Assembly: GCA_964522015.1 (NCBI GenBank)
Contig: CAZFST010000009.1
Location: 1 to 64,000 of the forward strand
Reading direction: 5' to 3'
Source: QQWI01 sp964522015
Lineage (GTDB): Bacteria; Bacillota; Clostridia; Peptostreptococcales; Acidaminobacteraceae
DNA length: 64,000 nucleotides
Every line of letters begins with the position of its first letter. Position 1 is the stretch's first letter. The position numbers and the translations under genes were made by a program. The notes below the pieces were generated by a model that saw only the letters and a program-made list of their open reading frames with translations, had not been told where the DNA came from and searched no databases. Shown here piece after piece: positions 34,196-42,810 of the stretch.

Positions 34196-35001
34196 GGTTC
34201 CTCCTTAAGTTCTGGCACTACTTTGCCTATGTTGTTTGCAGATGCCCCATGGCCCATTAACGCATCATAAAGTGACGTCACGTTATTAAACCTATTTATA
34301 TAGTCAAAACTTGGACGGTTCACAACAATATTTTTAACACCAAGTTCTTTTGCAGCTAGATGCCTTTCAGCGGTGCCTGATGCCTGTCCCCCCTCTTTAC
34401 CAATCACCACATCAACCTTAAACGCCCGAAAAATAGCAGTGTTCATCTCTTGGGTAAAGGGTCCCTGCATGGCAATCATCCTGTCCATGCCAACCCCGAG
34501 GGCACTAACTTCAGCAATCACCTCTTGCCTTGGAATCACACGGTAAATCACCCTTTTCCCTGCACGTCGTGTCAACTGTTCTTCAAAGAGGGCCACATGC
34601 TTACTGCCAGTGACCAATATAACATTACCAAGGGCAGCTGCAAGGGTTGCAGCCTCAGACATATCCGATACCATAAGGTCTGTCTCATTTGTTACTTCTA
34701 AAACAGGTCTTTCGTATCTTAGGTAGCCAACATTGTACTCACTTGCCACCCCCATGGCCAATTGGCTAATTTCTAAGGCGTGGGGGTGGGTTAAATCACA
34801 AATGGTAGTCACTTGATGGTCCTCTAAATACTGCCTTAAGCTTTCTTTTGTAAATCGAGTCATCATGGCATTCAACCCTTCACGGGTTGCCATTTCCATG
34901 CCCCCTAGTGTGGCAACGGTCATTTGATAAGGGACATTGTTCTCTTTTAAAAGATGGCAAAAGTCCACGGCATCCGATGTACCACCCAGCACTAAAATCA
35001 T
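34192..35001 (-). CDS. cbiJ: cobalt-precorrin-6A reductase
   Basis: A 269-residue enzyme with ILVLGGTSDAVDFCHLL at the start, CDLTHPHALEIS, RYERPVLE and VIGKEGGQASGTAEK-like ending (VVIGKEGGQASGTAER), all typical of CobK/CbiJ. It reduces cobalt-precorrin-6A to 6B with NADH. It overlaps both neighbours by 4 bp. Confidence 0.93.
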   Translation of the reverse strand: MILVLGGTSDAVDFCHLLKENNVPYQMTVATLGGMEMATREGLNAMMTRFTKESLRQYLEDHQVTTICDLTHPHALEISQLAMGVASEYNVGYLRYERPVLEVTNETDLMVSDMSEAATLAAALGNVILVTGSKHVALFEEQLTRRAGKRVIYRVIPRQEVIAEVSALGVGMDRMIAMQGPFTQEMNTAIFRAFKVDVVIGKEGGQASGTAERHLAAKELGVKNIVVNRPSFDYINRFNNVTSLYDALMGHGASANNIGKVVPELKEEP

Positions 35002-35762
35002 ACCTGATACCCCCTAGGTGTGAGGGTATAGTCTCCCAGATGTTTGGTGTTGCTATTTCCAATAATGACAAGGGATGTCATGTCAACCACATTCACATCC
35101 AAAGTGTCCAGCGTAGCTCTAATCACCTGTTGCCCTTGTCTATAGGCATCTTTTACAACAACAAGAGCCAAATCCTTTTGAGCATTTTTTCGTACAATGG
35201 CCAAGGCATCTTCTAAGTGATGGGGTCTCCCCTGTGACCTTGGGTTGTAAAGGCACATAACAAAATCCCCAAGTGCTGCATATTTTAGGCGGTTATGAAT
35301 GGTTATCAGTGGGGTCAACAAATCACTCAGTGAAATATGACAATAATCGTGCATCAGTGGCGCACCAGCCAGGGCTGCAGCCGCTGAACTTGCAGTAACA
35401 CCAGGAATAATGATTACTTCAAGGTTTCCAGGGCCGCTGCCAGTTTCATTGCCGTTTCCAGTCCCCTGTCCGTCCTGAAGCACAAGCTCAAGAACCAAAC
35501 CGGCCATGCCGTATACCCCAGCATCTCCACTGGATATCACGGCAACGGTTTTACCTGTTTTAGCGATTTCAACGGCTTCTTGGCACCTTTCAATCTCGCC
35601 TCTCATGCCGTTTTGTACCACTTCCTTGCCAAGGCATAAATCTTCGACCAACTGAATGTAAGTCTTATAACCCACAATCACATGACTCTTTTCAATGGCT
35701 GAGAGCGCCTCTAAAGTCATGGCCTCCCGCTTGCCCGGCCCTATTCCAATGACATAGATCAT
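34998..35762 (-). CDS. cbiH: cobalt-precorrin-3B C17-methyltransferase
   Basis: A 254-residue SAM-dependent tetrapyrrole methylase: GIGPGKREAMTLEA at the start, VGYKTYIQLVEDL, SSGDAGVYGMAGL, PGVTASSAAAALAGAPLMHDY and MCLYNPRSQGR. It carries out the ring contraction step. A Gly-rich insertion (QGTGNGNETGSGPGN) near residue 125 is unusual. The ATG follows AGGAGA. Confidence 0.93.
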   Translation of the reverse strand: MIYVIGIGPGKREAMTLEALSAIEKSHVIVGYKTYIQLVEDLCLGKEVVQNGMRGEIERCQEAVEIAKTGKTVAVISSGDAGVYGMAGLVLELVLQDGQGTGNGNETGSGPGNLEVIIIPGVTASSAAAALAGAPLMHDYCHISLSDLLTPLITIHNRLKYAALGDFVMCLYNPRSQGRPHHLEDALAIVRKNAQKDLALVVVKDAYRQGQQVIRATLDTLDVNVVDMTSLVIIGNSNTKHLGDYTLTPRGYQV

Positions 35763-35834
35763 ATCTTCTCCTAACCCACATTTAGACTGGGTTTTCTTAT
35801 TTTTTGAGGGTATTTGCTTATTAATTAGTGGGGT

Positions 35835-36818
35835 CTATTCCCCGTGGCTGCTACTGTCTAGGATTTTGCCAATTGCCACCGTGACGCCGTCAATGGCATA
35901 CCGTTTACTGATGTGGCCATTGCCTGAAACCAGGCGGGCGCAAGGCTGAGCCACCGCCCGCACACCCAGGGTTTTTTCTACAAAATCAGAACCTTCAAAG
36001 GCATCTTGGATGGTTAAGATTTCATCCAGTGACACCTCCACACCCTGCCAGGCGGTTTTACGAATAAGGTCCTTGAACCCCTCTTCAGCCGCTTTTTTTT
36101 GTATGGTGGCAACTTGCTTGATGTGCTTTAAGGTGATGCCAAAATCTACACAAGCCAACTGGATGGCATCAAGGATTTCCTGGTGGGTCTTGCCTTCTTT
36201 GAAACCAAGTCCGACGGCATACTGAGGTTTGACAATGGTCACACTCAGATGATCAATTGTGATGATATAAGTATCTTGGTTTTCAACCACCTGAAAAGTA
36301 CTTTCCTTACTAAGGAGTAGCTGAGCATTGATGGCTAAAATCTCGTCTCTATAAAACCGTGGCGCAATTTTTCGATCTAAAAGCCAAGTATCCAATGCTG
36401 ATTTACCTAGGCCATCGGTGCCAGTTGTGATCACATCCTGTGCCCCTAGGCACTGACTGACTCTGATTGTGGCGTCATTTGCGCCGCCCACATGGCCACT
36501 TAATAGGCTAATGGCAAATTTACCTGCCACATCCACAACCACCACAGCAGGATCTTCAAACTTGGACTTTAAATGGGGGGCAATCCCCCGAACCACAATG
36601 CCAGTGGCACCGTAAAAAATCAGTGTTTTAGAGGTGTACCAAGCCTTTTCCACCATGGCCTTAAAGCTTTCGAAGTCTTTAGAATGCCAAATGGGATACC
36701 CCAGCTGAGCCTCAACTTTTAAAGCCAGCTCAAAACCAGCTTGATTAATGACAAGGCTTAAGGCCTCACTATCTGCGCTGAGGCCTATTTCTTTTTGGGC
36801 ATCAATCCCTGTAGCCAT
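35835..36818 (-). CDS. cbiG: cobalt-precorrin-5A hydrolase
   Basis: A protein of about 327 residues that opens the delta-lactone and releases acetaldehyde. Motifs: FYGATGIVVRGIAP, VVDVAGKFAISLLSGHVGGAN, ITTGTDGLGKSALDTW and, in the C-terminal domain, VGLGFKEGKTHQEI and GSDFVEKTLGVRAVAQPCA. The ATG at 36818 has AAGGA upstream and overlaps cbiF by 17 bp; a GTG at 36863 is possible but less likely. Confidence 0.92.
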   Translation of the reverse strand: MATGIDAQKEIGLSADSEALSLVINQAGFELALKVEAQLGYPIWHSKDFESFKAMVEKAWYTSKTLIFYGATGIVVRGIAPHLKSKFEDPAVVVVDVAGKFAISLLSGHVGGANDATIRVSQCLGAQDVITTGTDGLGKSALDTWLLDRKIAPRFYRDEILAINAQLLLSKESTFQVVENQDTYIITIDHLSVTIVKPQYAVGLGFKEGKTHQEILDAIQLACVDFGITLKHIKQVATIQKKAAEEGFKDLIRKTAWQGVEVSLDEILTIQDAFEGSDFVEKTLGVRAVAQPCARLVSGNGHISKRYAIDGVTVAIGKILDSSSHGE

Positions 36819-37551
36819 GCTTAAAATCCTTATCGTAAAGTTTTGAGAAGTTATAGGCTTCACCTAAAAACTGACCGACCATAATCAGGGCAGTTTTTGT
36901 AATGCCCTCTTGATTGGCTTGATCAGCAATGGTTGTCAGATTGCCTCTGATGATTTTTTCGTCTGGCCAAGTGGCTTTATAGACCATGGCACACGGTGTG
37001 TCTGAAGGATAACCACCTGAAATCAGAGCTTCTGTCACATCTTCTATGCGGTCTGCTGATAAAAAGATGACCATTGAGGTTTGATGGGCCGCAAAGGCTT
37101 CGAGGCTTTCCTTAGAAGGCACCGGTGTACGACCAGCAATTCTCGTTATAATAAGACTTTGGGAGATTTCTGGTACGGTGTATTCGGCGCGCACAGCTGA
37201 TGCGGCTCCTAAAAAGCTCGATACCCCAGGCACCAGTTCAAAAGTACAACCCTCTGCTATCAAGGATTCCATCTGTTCCCTTAGTGAACCGAATAATGAA
37301 AAGTCCCCTGTATGGAGACGGACCACCTCTTGACCCAAGCGATCAGATGAAACCATGACTTGGATGATCTCTTCCATATTCATGGCGGCGCTGTCGTAGA
37401 TGGCACAGCCTGACTTGCAGTAGGTGAGCAATTCTGGATTGACGAGGGAACCTGCATAGACCACGCAATCCGCGGTCTGCAAATGTCGGTAGCCTCTAAG
37501 AGTGATTAGATCAGTAGCTCCTGGGCCTGCGCCCACAAATACGATACTCAT
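36802..37551 (-). CDS. cbiF: cobalt-precorrin-4 C11-methyltransferase
   Basis: A 249-residue methylase: FVGAGPGATDLITLRG, VYAGSLVNPELL, RLHTGDFSLFGSLREQ, PGVSSFLGAASAVRAEYT and MVYKATWPDEKI. It starts at the ATG at 37551, overlapping cbiL by 4 bp (ATGA), with AAAGGTGGG upstream. Confidence 0.95.
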   Translation of the reverse strand: MSIVFVGAGPGATDLITLRGYRHLQTADCVVYAGSLVNPELLTYCKSGCAIYDSAAMNMEEIIQVMVSSDRLGQEVVRLHTGDFSLFGSLREQMESLIAEGCTFELVPGVSSFLGAASAVRAEYTVPEISQSLIITRIAGRTPVPSKESLEAFAAHQTSMVIFLSADRIEDVTEALISGGYPSDTPCAMVYKATWPDEKIIRGNLTTIADQANQEGITKTALIMVGQFLGEAYNFSKLYDKDFKHGYRD

Positions 37552-38252
37552 TGGTATGCCCACCTTTTATTGATAATGATCGTTGAAAAGTACGAAATGC
37601 TCTCATCTTCAATCTGGCGAATGTCTGTATAGATTTGTTCTCTATCCTGGGTCGCATGGCTGACTAAGCGGGTAAATGGCGCCAAACCTTCTTCTATCAG
37701 CATTTGGATGATTTCTTTGAATTGAAGGCTTAGCTTCATCAGCACCAGACAATCGTCCCCTTGAACTTTTCTGCGAATTTCTTCAAGGGGCAAATTGCAA
37801 GGGACCACGGTGAGGGTCATATCGTCCATCACAAGGGGTTGGTTTGTTGACGCTGCAACCCCTTGGTAACTGGTGATTCCGGGAATGGTCTCTATTTCAA
37901 TCACACCCTGTAGCTTCTCCAAGAGGTAGACATAGGTGGCGTAGGTCATGGTGTCACCCAGGGTCAAGAATGCAACGGTTTTACCTGCTTCTACCCAATT
38001 GATGATTTCTGAGGCAATGGCAAGCCATGCGGATTCCTTTTGATCTTGATTGTTGACCATGGGGAAAGTTCGGGCTTCAATCTGGGCCCCTTCATGTATG
38101 TAGGGCTGAGCGATGCGATACGCCAGTGATTCGGCTTCGTGCTTTGCCTTTGGCACCAGCAAGATGTCTGCTGCTTCGATGGCTTTGACTGCCTTGATGG
38201 TTAAAAGTTCTGGATTGCCCGGGCCGACGCCCACGCCTATAAATTTGCTCAA
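37548..38252 (-). CDS. cbiL: cobalt-precorrin-2 C20-methyltransferase
   Basis: A 234-residue methylase: GVGVGPGNPELLTIKAVKAI, ADILLVPKAKHEAES, FLTLGDTMTYATYVYLLE and PGITSYQGVAASTNQPL. It acts right after cobalt insertion. It starts at a TTG behind AGGAGG with 6-base spacing. Confidence 0.95.
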   Translation of the reverse strand: MSKFIGVGVGPGNPELLTIKAVKAIEAADILLVPKAKHEAESLAYRIAQPYIHEGAQIEARTFPMVNNQDQKESAWLAIASEIINWVEAGKTVAFLTLGDTMTYATYVYLLEKLQGVIEIETIPGITSYQGVAASTNQPLVMDDMTLTVVPCNLPLEEIRRKVQGDDCLVLMKLSLQFKEIIQMLIEEGLAPFTRLVSHATQDREQIYTDIRQIEDESISYFSTIIINKRWAYQ

Positions 38253-38276
38253 TTGATGCCTCCTAAAGGTGCAGCA

Positions 38277-38876
38277 CTAGATGCTGTAATGGATTAAAAA
38301 GGTGGGGTTATTGGGCTTCAAGTAGGTAAATGGCCCCAGGGGTTCCGACTTGCTGATGATGATTTGTGTGACTTCTACTGTAGTGTAGCGGGCGTTCAGC
38401 GCTGTGAGGGTTTGCGTGAATTGTTCCAGGGTGACAAAGGTCATCACCACTTGCGCACCTTCAGCTGCGATGGTTTCAATCCAAGGAATCAACTTCTCCA
38501 CATGACCACCGGTGCCACCGACGAAGATCGCATCGCAACTGTTGGCGCTGAGAAACTCGGGGGCATCAGAGGATGAGACACCGTACACATCCCCCTGGCC
38601 CACTGCTAGCGGCGCTACCCCCTCGATGATGGTGATGGGAGCATCAAGGTATTCACTGTTTTGCTTGATCAGGGCCACTGCATGGGGATGCCTTTCTATA
38701 GCAACCACTTGAAGCTCAGGGAAAAGGCACTTGGCCTCAAGGGCGACGGACCCCGTACCTGCGCCGACATCCAGAAACCGCTTTGCCTTGTAAAGATTGA
38801 GCTTTGAAATCGCGATGGCCCGGACTTCTTCTTTGGTCATGGGCACATGGCCCCTTATAAATGCCGTGTCTTTCAT
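38277..38876 (-). CDS. cbiT: cobalt-precorrin-6B C15-methyltransferase (decarboxylating)
   Basis: A 199-residue Rossmann methyltransferase, unlike the other corrin methylases: RGHVPMTKEEVRAIAISKL, FLDVGAGTGSVALEA, VVAIERHP and CDAIFVGGTGGHVEKLI. It works with CbiE. It overlaps the cbiD-cbiE gene by 4 bp. Confidence 0.95.
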   Translation of the reverse strand: MKDTAFIRGHVPMTKEEVRAIAISKLNLYKAKRFLDVGAGTGSVALEAKCLFPELQVVAIERHPHAVALIKQNSEYLDAPITIIEGVAPLAVGQGDVYGVSSSDAPEFLSANSCDAIFVGGTGGHVEKLIPWIETIAAEGAQVVMTFVTLEQFTQTLTALNARYTTVEVTQIIISKSEPLGPFTYLKPNNPTFLIHYSI

Positions 38877-40630
38877 AGGGACCTCTCTTTTTCGATGACT
38901 AAAACGTGGAGTCCCAGACCATCAAAGTCTCGGAGTCGCTCAGGAGACCCTGAAACAATTGACTCATTGGGATAACCTAGGTTAGAACCGATATGCAAGG
39001 TAACATGTTGCCCTAACAAAGACTTGGCGATAACACCGGGATGATTGATGCCGTCAGTGACCATGGCAATTTTATCGATTGGAGCAGCCAATAACTTGTC
39101 AATGTCAAGGGGTCTGCCGTGGCAACTGGTCACATAAACATCTTGCATGGGGATGGGAATTTTCGTGAAAAAATATTGAATAGCACTGATGCCACTGACA
39201 ATTTCAATCTCTTTATACTGCTCTCTGAGCCTTTGCCCAATGCCATAGACTAGTGGATCTCCGCTAGCAAGTACAACAATATTACCTGCACCCTCGGATT
39301 TAGCAGAATCAATGAGAGCTACCAGCTTTCCAATGCGCCCATTGACTTCAAGGGTTTGCACATTATTTTTTAAGAATGGCTTGATGGCTTCTAACTGTCG
39401 TTTAGCACCTAGTACAGCACTTGCATTTGCAATGGTCATTTGACCCCGAAGGGTCAGTAAACTTAGATCTCCAGGTCCAATCCCTACCACGCTAAATCGG
39501 GCTGGTTGGACAGGGGTGTCTTGCTGCTTTGGTGACCATTTGGCCTCAGTGCTAGACAAAAACCGCTTTTGATCGCTAAAGAGCACAACGTCAATGGCAA
39601 CCCCATTGCGTACACGCTCTAAGCACTTAGTCTTAGCGCTTTCAGCTAGTCTCTGATAGACGCCAGAATAATCTCCCCAACGATGGTTCTGAGCGTCAAG
39701 GAGCGCAACAACCCCCTCTGTGGTGGCTTGACTCATCACCTGTTCTAGTAGACCAACTGGAGCCCCCATTAATGCCAAATGAGCCACTAGGGTTTCAAAT
39801 TTACCGTCGCTTATATGGGAATGGGTATGAAAGCTTCCCGATGCCACTTTAACGAGCTTTCCGATATTCCCTACAAGGACAACCTTCTGCGCCCCATATT
39901 CCAATGCTTTATCTAGCATAAAGCCCACAAAATTGCTCATTTTTAAAATTGCCGTCTCAGGAACACCAAAATCCTTGGCGTAACTTTCACCATAATTCCC
40001 AAAGACGAAAACCAACTCCCGCTCCCCTAATACAATCGCTTGTTTAAGTGCTACTTCCAACGATGCTTTGAAGGCTTCTTCTGACATGGGTTCTACGCGA
40101 CCGGAGGTGCCGATGATTGAGATACCTCCCATAATTCCAAGCCTCCCATTAAAGGTTTTCTCTGCAGCTTCTTGACCTTTTGGTGCTTCGATTACCACTT
40201 CAAAACCACCTTCATCTCTTAAGTAGGGAGTGAGATGGGACATCAGCATTTCCCTTGGCACTGGATTAATGGCCCATTCCCCCACTGGAACGCTCAGACC
40301 GGCTCGCGTGACTTTACCTATGCCCACACCGCCTTTTATGGAAATGCCCTTCTCTATAGTTCTTTTAACCGTGACCGTAATTTCAAGGCCATGGGTCACG
40401 TCGATATCGTCACCACCATCTTTAATCACACTGGCACAAACCTGATTTTCCGTGAGCTTAATGAGGTTTTCAATGGCTAGATTTGCTGTTCCCCCTTTAG
40501 GTAACATAACCGTCACCTGATTTAATGCAATGGCTTCCATTAGGAGGTGAACCGCTGCTAGAGCGGCAGCTGTCGCACAGGTCCCAGTGGTCCAGCCGGT
40601 TCTTAAAGCCTTCAAATTAGCTTCTTTCAT
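38873..40630 (-). CDS. cbiD/cbiE: CbiD-CbiE fusion
   Basis: A 585-residue protein. Residues 1-365 are CbiD, the C1-methyltransferase (RTGWTTGTCATAAALAA, KDGGDDIDVTHG, IIGTSGRVEPMSEEAF, VFVFGNYGESYAKDFG). Residues 377-585 are CbiE, the C5-methyltransferase part (FSVVGIGPGDLSLLTLRG, VLASGDPLVYGIGQRL, GISAIQYFFTKI, TSCHGRP). The fusion keeps two steps of ring methylation on one chain, with CbiT next door. It overlaps cbiC by 14 bp. Confidence 0.95.
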   Translation of the reverse strand: MKEANLKALRTGWTTGTCATAAALAAVHLLMEAIALNQVTVMLPKGGTANLAIENLIKLTENQVCASVIKDGGDDIDVTHGLEITVTVKRTIEKGISIKGGVGIGKVTRAGLSVPVGEWAINPVPREMLMSHLTPYLRDEGGFEVVIEAPKGQEAAEKTFNGRLGIMGGISIIGTSGRVEPMSEEAFKASLEVALKQAIVLGERELVFVFGNYGESYAKDFGVPETAILKMSNFVGFMLDKALEYGAQKVVLVGNIGKLVKVASGSFHTHSHISDGKFETLVAHLALMGAPVGLLEQVMSQATTEGVVALLDAQNHRWGDYSGVYQRLAESAKTKCLERVRNGVAIDVVLFSDQKRFLSSTEAKWSPKQQDTPVQPARFSVVGIGPGDLSLLTLRGQMTIANASAVLGAKRQLEAIKPFLKNNVQTLEVNGRIGKLVALIDSAKSEGAGNIVVLASGDPLVYGIGQRLREQYKEIEIVSGISAIQYFFTKIPIPMQDVYVTSCHGRPLDIDKLLAAPIDKIAMVTDGINHPGVIAKSLLGQHVTLHIGSNLGYPNESIVSGSPERLRDFDGLGLHVLVIEKERSL

Positions 40631-41267
40631 CTGTTAGACTATAGAGAATGGCATTCATAATCGATGCTGCAATATTTGAACCACCTTTTCTACCAAGAGA
40701 AGCAATGTGAGGCAAATCACTTTGAGCAAGTGCCAATTTAGACTCTGCAGCACCAACAAACCCAACAGGTACGCCTATCACCCCAATGACATCCAATAAC
40801 ATATCTTTTGATTGTTCTAACACCCTAAATAGGGCCGTCGGTGCATTGCCAAAGACAAAGAGCTTTTTTCCGGGTTTAAGGAGCGCCAGGTCCACTGCAG
40901 CCATGCTCCGTGTTATTCCCAGTGCTTCAGCCCGCACAAAAACTTCTGGATGATTAATGTCACACATAATCTCAATCCCTAAACGCTCCAATACCCGTTT
41001 ATTGATGCCCGATAAAGCCATGGTTGTATCCGTATAAATACTGAGATTACCCATCTGCATTGCACTTTTTAGTTGTTCCAATATACCAGCTGAAAACACC
41101 AGATTTTCGTAATAATCAAAATCTGCAGAAGTATGAATCGCCCTAAAAATCACGGATTGATGAAGGGTGCTTTCAAAAGAAACCGGTGAATAGGTTTCCT
41201 TTAATTCAGCTTCAATCATTCTAAAACTTTCGGTTTCAATGCCCATTGGTGATTTCATGTAATTCAT
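40617..41267 (-). CDS. cbiC: cobalt-precorrin-8 methylmutase
   Basis: A 216-residue isomerase: GIETESFRMIEAEL near the start, VIFRAIHTSADFDYYENLVF with the active-site His, TRSMAAVDLAL, and FGNAPTALFRVLE with VIGVPVGFVGAAESK. It moves the C11 methyl group to C12, giving cobyrinic acid. The ATG overlaps the cbiK stop (ATGA). Confidence 0.95.
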   Translation of the reverse strand: MNYMKSPMGIETESFRMIEAELKETYSPVSFESTLHQSVIFRAIHTSADFDYYENLVFSAGILEQLKSAMQMGNLSIYTDTTMALSGINKRVLERLGIEIMCDINHPEVFVRAEALGITRSMAAVDLALLKPGKKLFVFGNAPTALFRVLEQSKDMLLDVIGVIGVPVGFVGAAESKLALAQSDLPHIASLGRKGGSNIAASIMNAILYSLTDERS

Positions 41268-42061
41268 AATTTGATACCTCCTTCAAGCATTTCTAAAACA
41301 CGATTAGCAAATAAGTCTGCTATCCCCTCTAAATTACCAAGACCGGATAGTACAGCTGTGACCTCTATTCCCTCTTGCTCTAGTGCCGTTTTTAGAGAAT
41401 CCTCATCACCTGCCATATCATTTTTAGCATGATCTCCTGCAACAATCAGAAGTGGCAGTAAGTGCAGACACTTATAATGACCCTTTAAATTCGGTAAAAT
41501 ATGGTGAAGTTCCGGGTACCCTTCAATGTTGACTAAATGTACATTGTCCCGACGTTCTCTCCACAACCGTTCCAAATAAACATAGCTGGCATTAGCAGCA
41601 TGCTCAGTGCCATGACCCATCCAAAGTATCCCATCGCTGTCCAAGTCCTTAATAACATCAGCCTCTAAGACATTAATTAACTCAAGATAATCTTCATGCC
41701 TCGACAGTAGGGGTCTTCCCAGCTGCAGTGTTACATTCTTTTTGTGAGCTGCAATGCGCACCTCTCTCTGAAGTTTTTCAAATTCAAATCCTGGAATCAC
41801 GTGTAGCGGTTGGATTACAATAAGGGTATAGCCTAAATCAACTATGGATTTGATCGCTTCTAGTGGCTTTTTAATCTCTATATCATGATTCTTTTTTAGT
41901 GTCGCAATCACACGATTTGATGTAAATGCTCTAAAAACAGGAATTGGTTTTACTTCCAATTTGATTTTATCTTCAACATTGCCGATGGCATGCTCTAAGG
42001 CATCTAGATGAGTTGTACCAAAACTCACCACTAACACAGCGGTCTTTTTATCAGTCTTCAA
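41264..42061 (-). CDS. cbiK: sirohydrochlorin cobaltochelatase CbiK
   Basis: A 265-residue class II chelatase: VLVVSFGTTHLDALEHAI, FRAFTSNRVIATL, VIQPLHVIPGFEFEKL (first metal His), LWMGHGTEHAANASY (second His) and LLPLLIVAGDHAKNDMAGDE. It inserts Co(II) into sirohydrochlorin and marks the anaerobic pathway. The start is TTG at 42061 with GGAAGGAG upstream, about 20 bases past the riboswitch terminator. Longer frames run into the terminator hairpin and are rejected. Confidence 0.94.
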   Translation of the reverse strand: MKTDKKTAVLVVSFGTTHLDALEHAIGNVEDKIKLEVKPIPVFRAFTSNRVIATLKKNHDIEIKKPLEAIKSIVDLGYTLIVIQPLHVIPGFEFEKLQREVRIAAHKKNVTLQLGRPLLSRHEDYLELINVLEADVIKDLDSDGILWMGHGTEHAANASYVYLERLWRERRDNVHLVNIEGYPELHHILPNLKGHYKCLHLLPLLIVAGDHAKNDMAGDEDSLKTALEQEGIEVTAVLSGLGNLEGIADLFANRVLEMLEGGIKL

Positions 42062-42080
42062 AATGTCGCTCCTTCCAAAT

Positions 42081-42106
42081 AAAAAAGCCAGCTCGAGAGA
42101 GCTGGC
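42081..42106 (-). terminator. riboswitch-controlled terminator before cbiK
   Basis: GCCAGCTC pairs with GAGCTGGC around a four-base loop, followed by six T on the minus strand. It lies between the cobalamin riboswitch and the cbiK start and is the likely expression platform. Confidence 0.88.
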
Positions 42107-42164
42107 TGGGTTTAGCAGAAAAATTAATAGGCTGCCGCACACCATCCACCTCCCTCCGAGGCGT

Positions 42165-42345
42165 GGTTTGTGTATAACAGCTAGGCAGGTCTCCTGGCTT
42201 GGGCGTCACTCTAATTGCCAATCTTCCCGGTTTCCCAGTGATTTTTTTGGCTTTCGTCTTCCCATACAGTAGCGGGGGCTGCAGAGGCTTAACCTCTTTC
42301 CCTATTAATATCTTTTTACAGATAACCTAGTGCATTATTTAATTG
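42165..42345 (-). ncRNA. cobalamin riboswitch
   Basis: On the minus strand, conserved cobalamin-aptamer elements appear in order: AATAGGGAA, GCAGCCCCCGCTACTGTA, GACGAAAGCC, TCACTGGG with CCGGGAAG, and the B12 box AAGCCAGGAGACCTGCC (about 42183-42199). Together with the terminator this predicts that cobalamin stops transcription of the whole cbi-hem cluster. Confidence 0.93.
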
Positions 42346-42349
42346 TCAT

Positions 42350-42359
42350 TCTATTATAG
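42350..42359 (-). promoter_or_regulatory. -10 box of the cbi-hem transcript
   Basis: TATAAT (within CCTATAATAG on the minus strand) lies just upstream of the riboswitch. No good -35 box is seen at the standard distance. Confidence 0.5.
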
Positions 42360-42489
42360 GATAAAGGATGCTGTCTAATTGTGCAAGGTAAAAATTTCAC
42401 AAGGTTGGTGGCAAGACATACATTGAGTACGCAAGTGAAGAGTCACCTAGGCACGGTGAGTCCACATCGCGTTAAGAAAACCCACACTA

Positions 42490-42530
42490 AAAAAGCAAAC
42501 GACAAATTGAATTTGTCGTTTGCTTTTTTT
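42490..42530. terminator. bidirectional terminator after the HPr gene
   Basis: A 14-base perfect stem (GCAAACGACAAATT/AATTTGTCGTTTGC) with almost no loop has T-runs on both strands. It touches the stop of the HPr gene and closes the fructose PTS operon. Between it and the riboswitch promoter (42360-42490) I see nothing else. Confidence 0.9.
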
Positions 42531-42800
42531 CTATTCCATTGCCTCTAAAAATCCCACAAGGGTTTTTATGACCTCGCTGGCATTGGGACCAGTAACGTCT
42601 ACAACGAGTTCTGAACCTGGTCCAGCGCCTAAGGCTAGTAGATTCATCACCGATTTACCATTTGCTGTGTGTGCTCCATACCTAAGAACGATATCGCCGG
42701 GAAAATCCTTAGTGAGCTTAGCAAACATTGAAGCTGGCCTCGCATGAAAACCCGATGGTGCTTTTAAGATAACCTGAGCAGTTTGATGTTCTTGTGTCAT
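42531..42800 (-). CDS. HPr family phosphocarrier protein
   Basis: An 89-residue HPr. The phosphorylated His19 is in GFHARPAS; GKSVMNLLALG holds the Ser region used by HPr kinase. It starts at an ATG with AAGGAG six bases upstream. It is the last gene of the fructose PTS operon and is probably a dedicated carrier for it; another HPr-like gene lies at 63553. Confidence 0.92.
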   Translation of the reverse strand: MTQEHQTAQVILKAPSGFHARPASMFAKLTKDFPGDIVLRYGAHTANGKSVMNLLALGAGPGSELVVDVTGPNASEVIKTLVGFLEAME

Positions 42801-42810
42801 TAAAGTCTCC

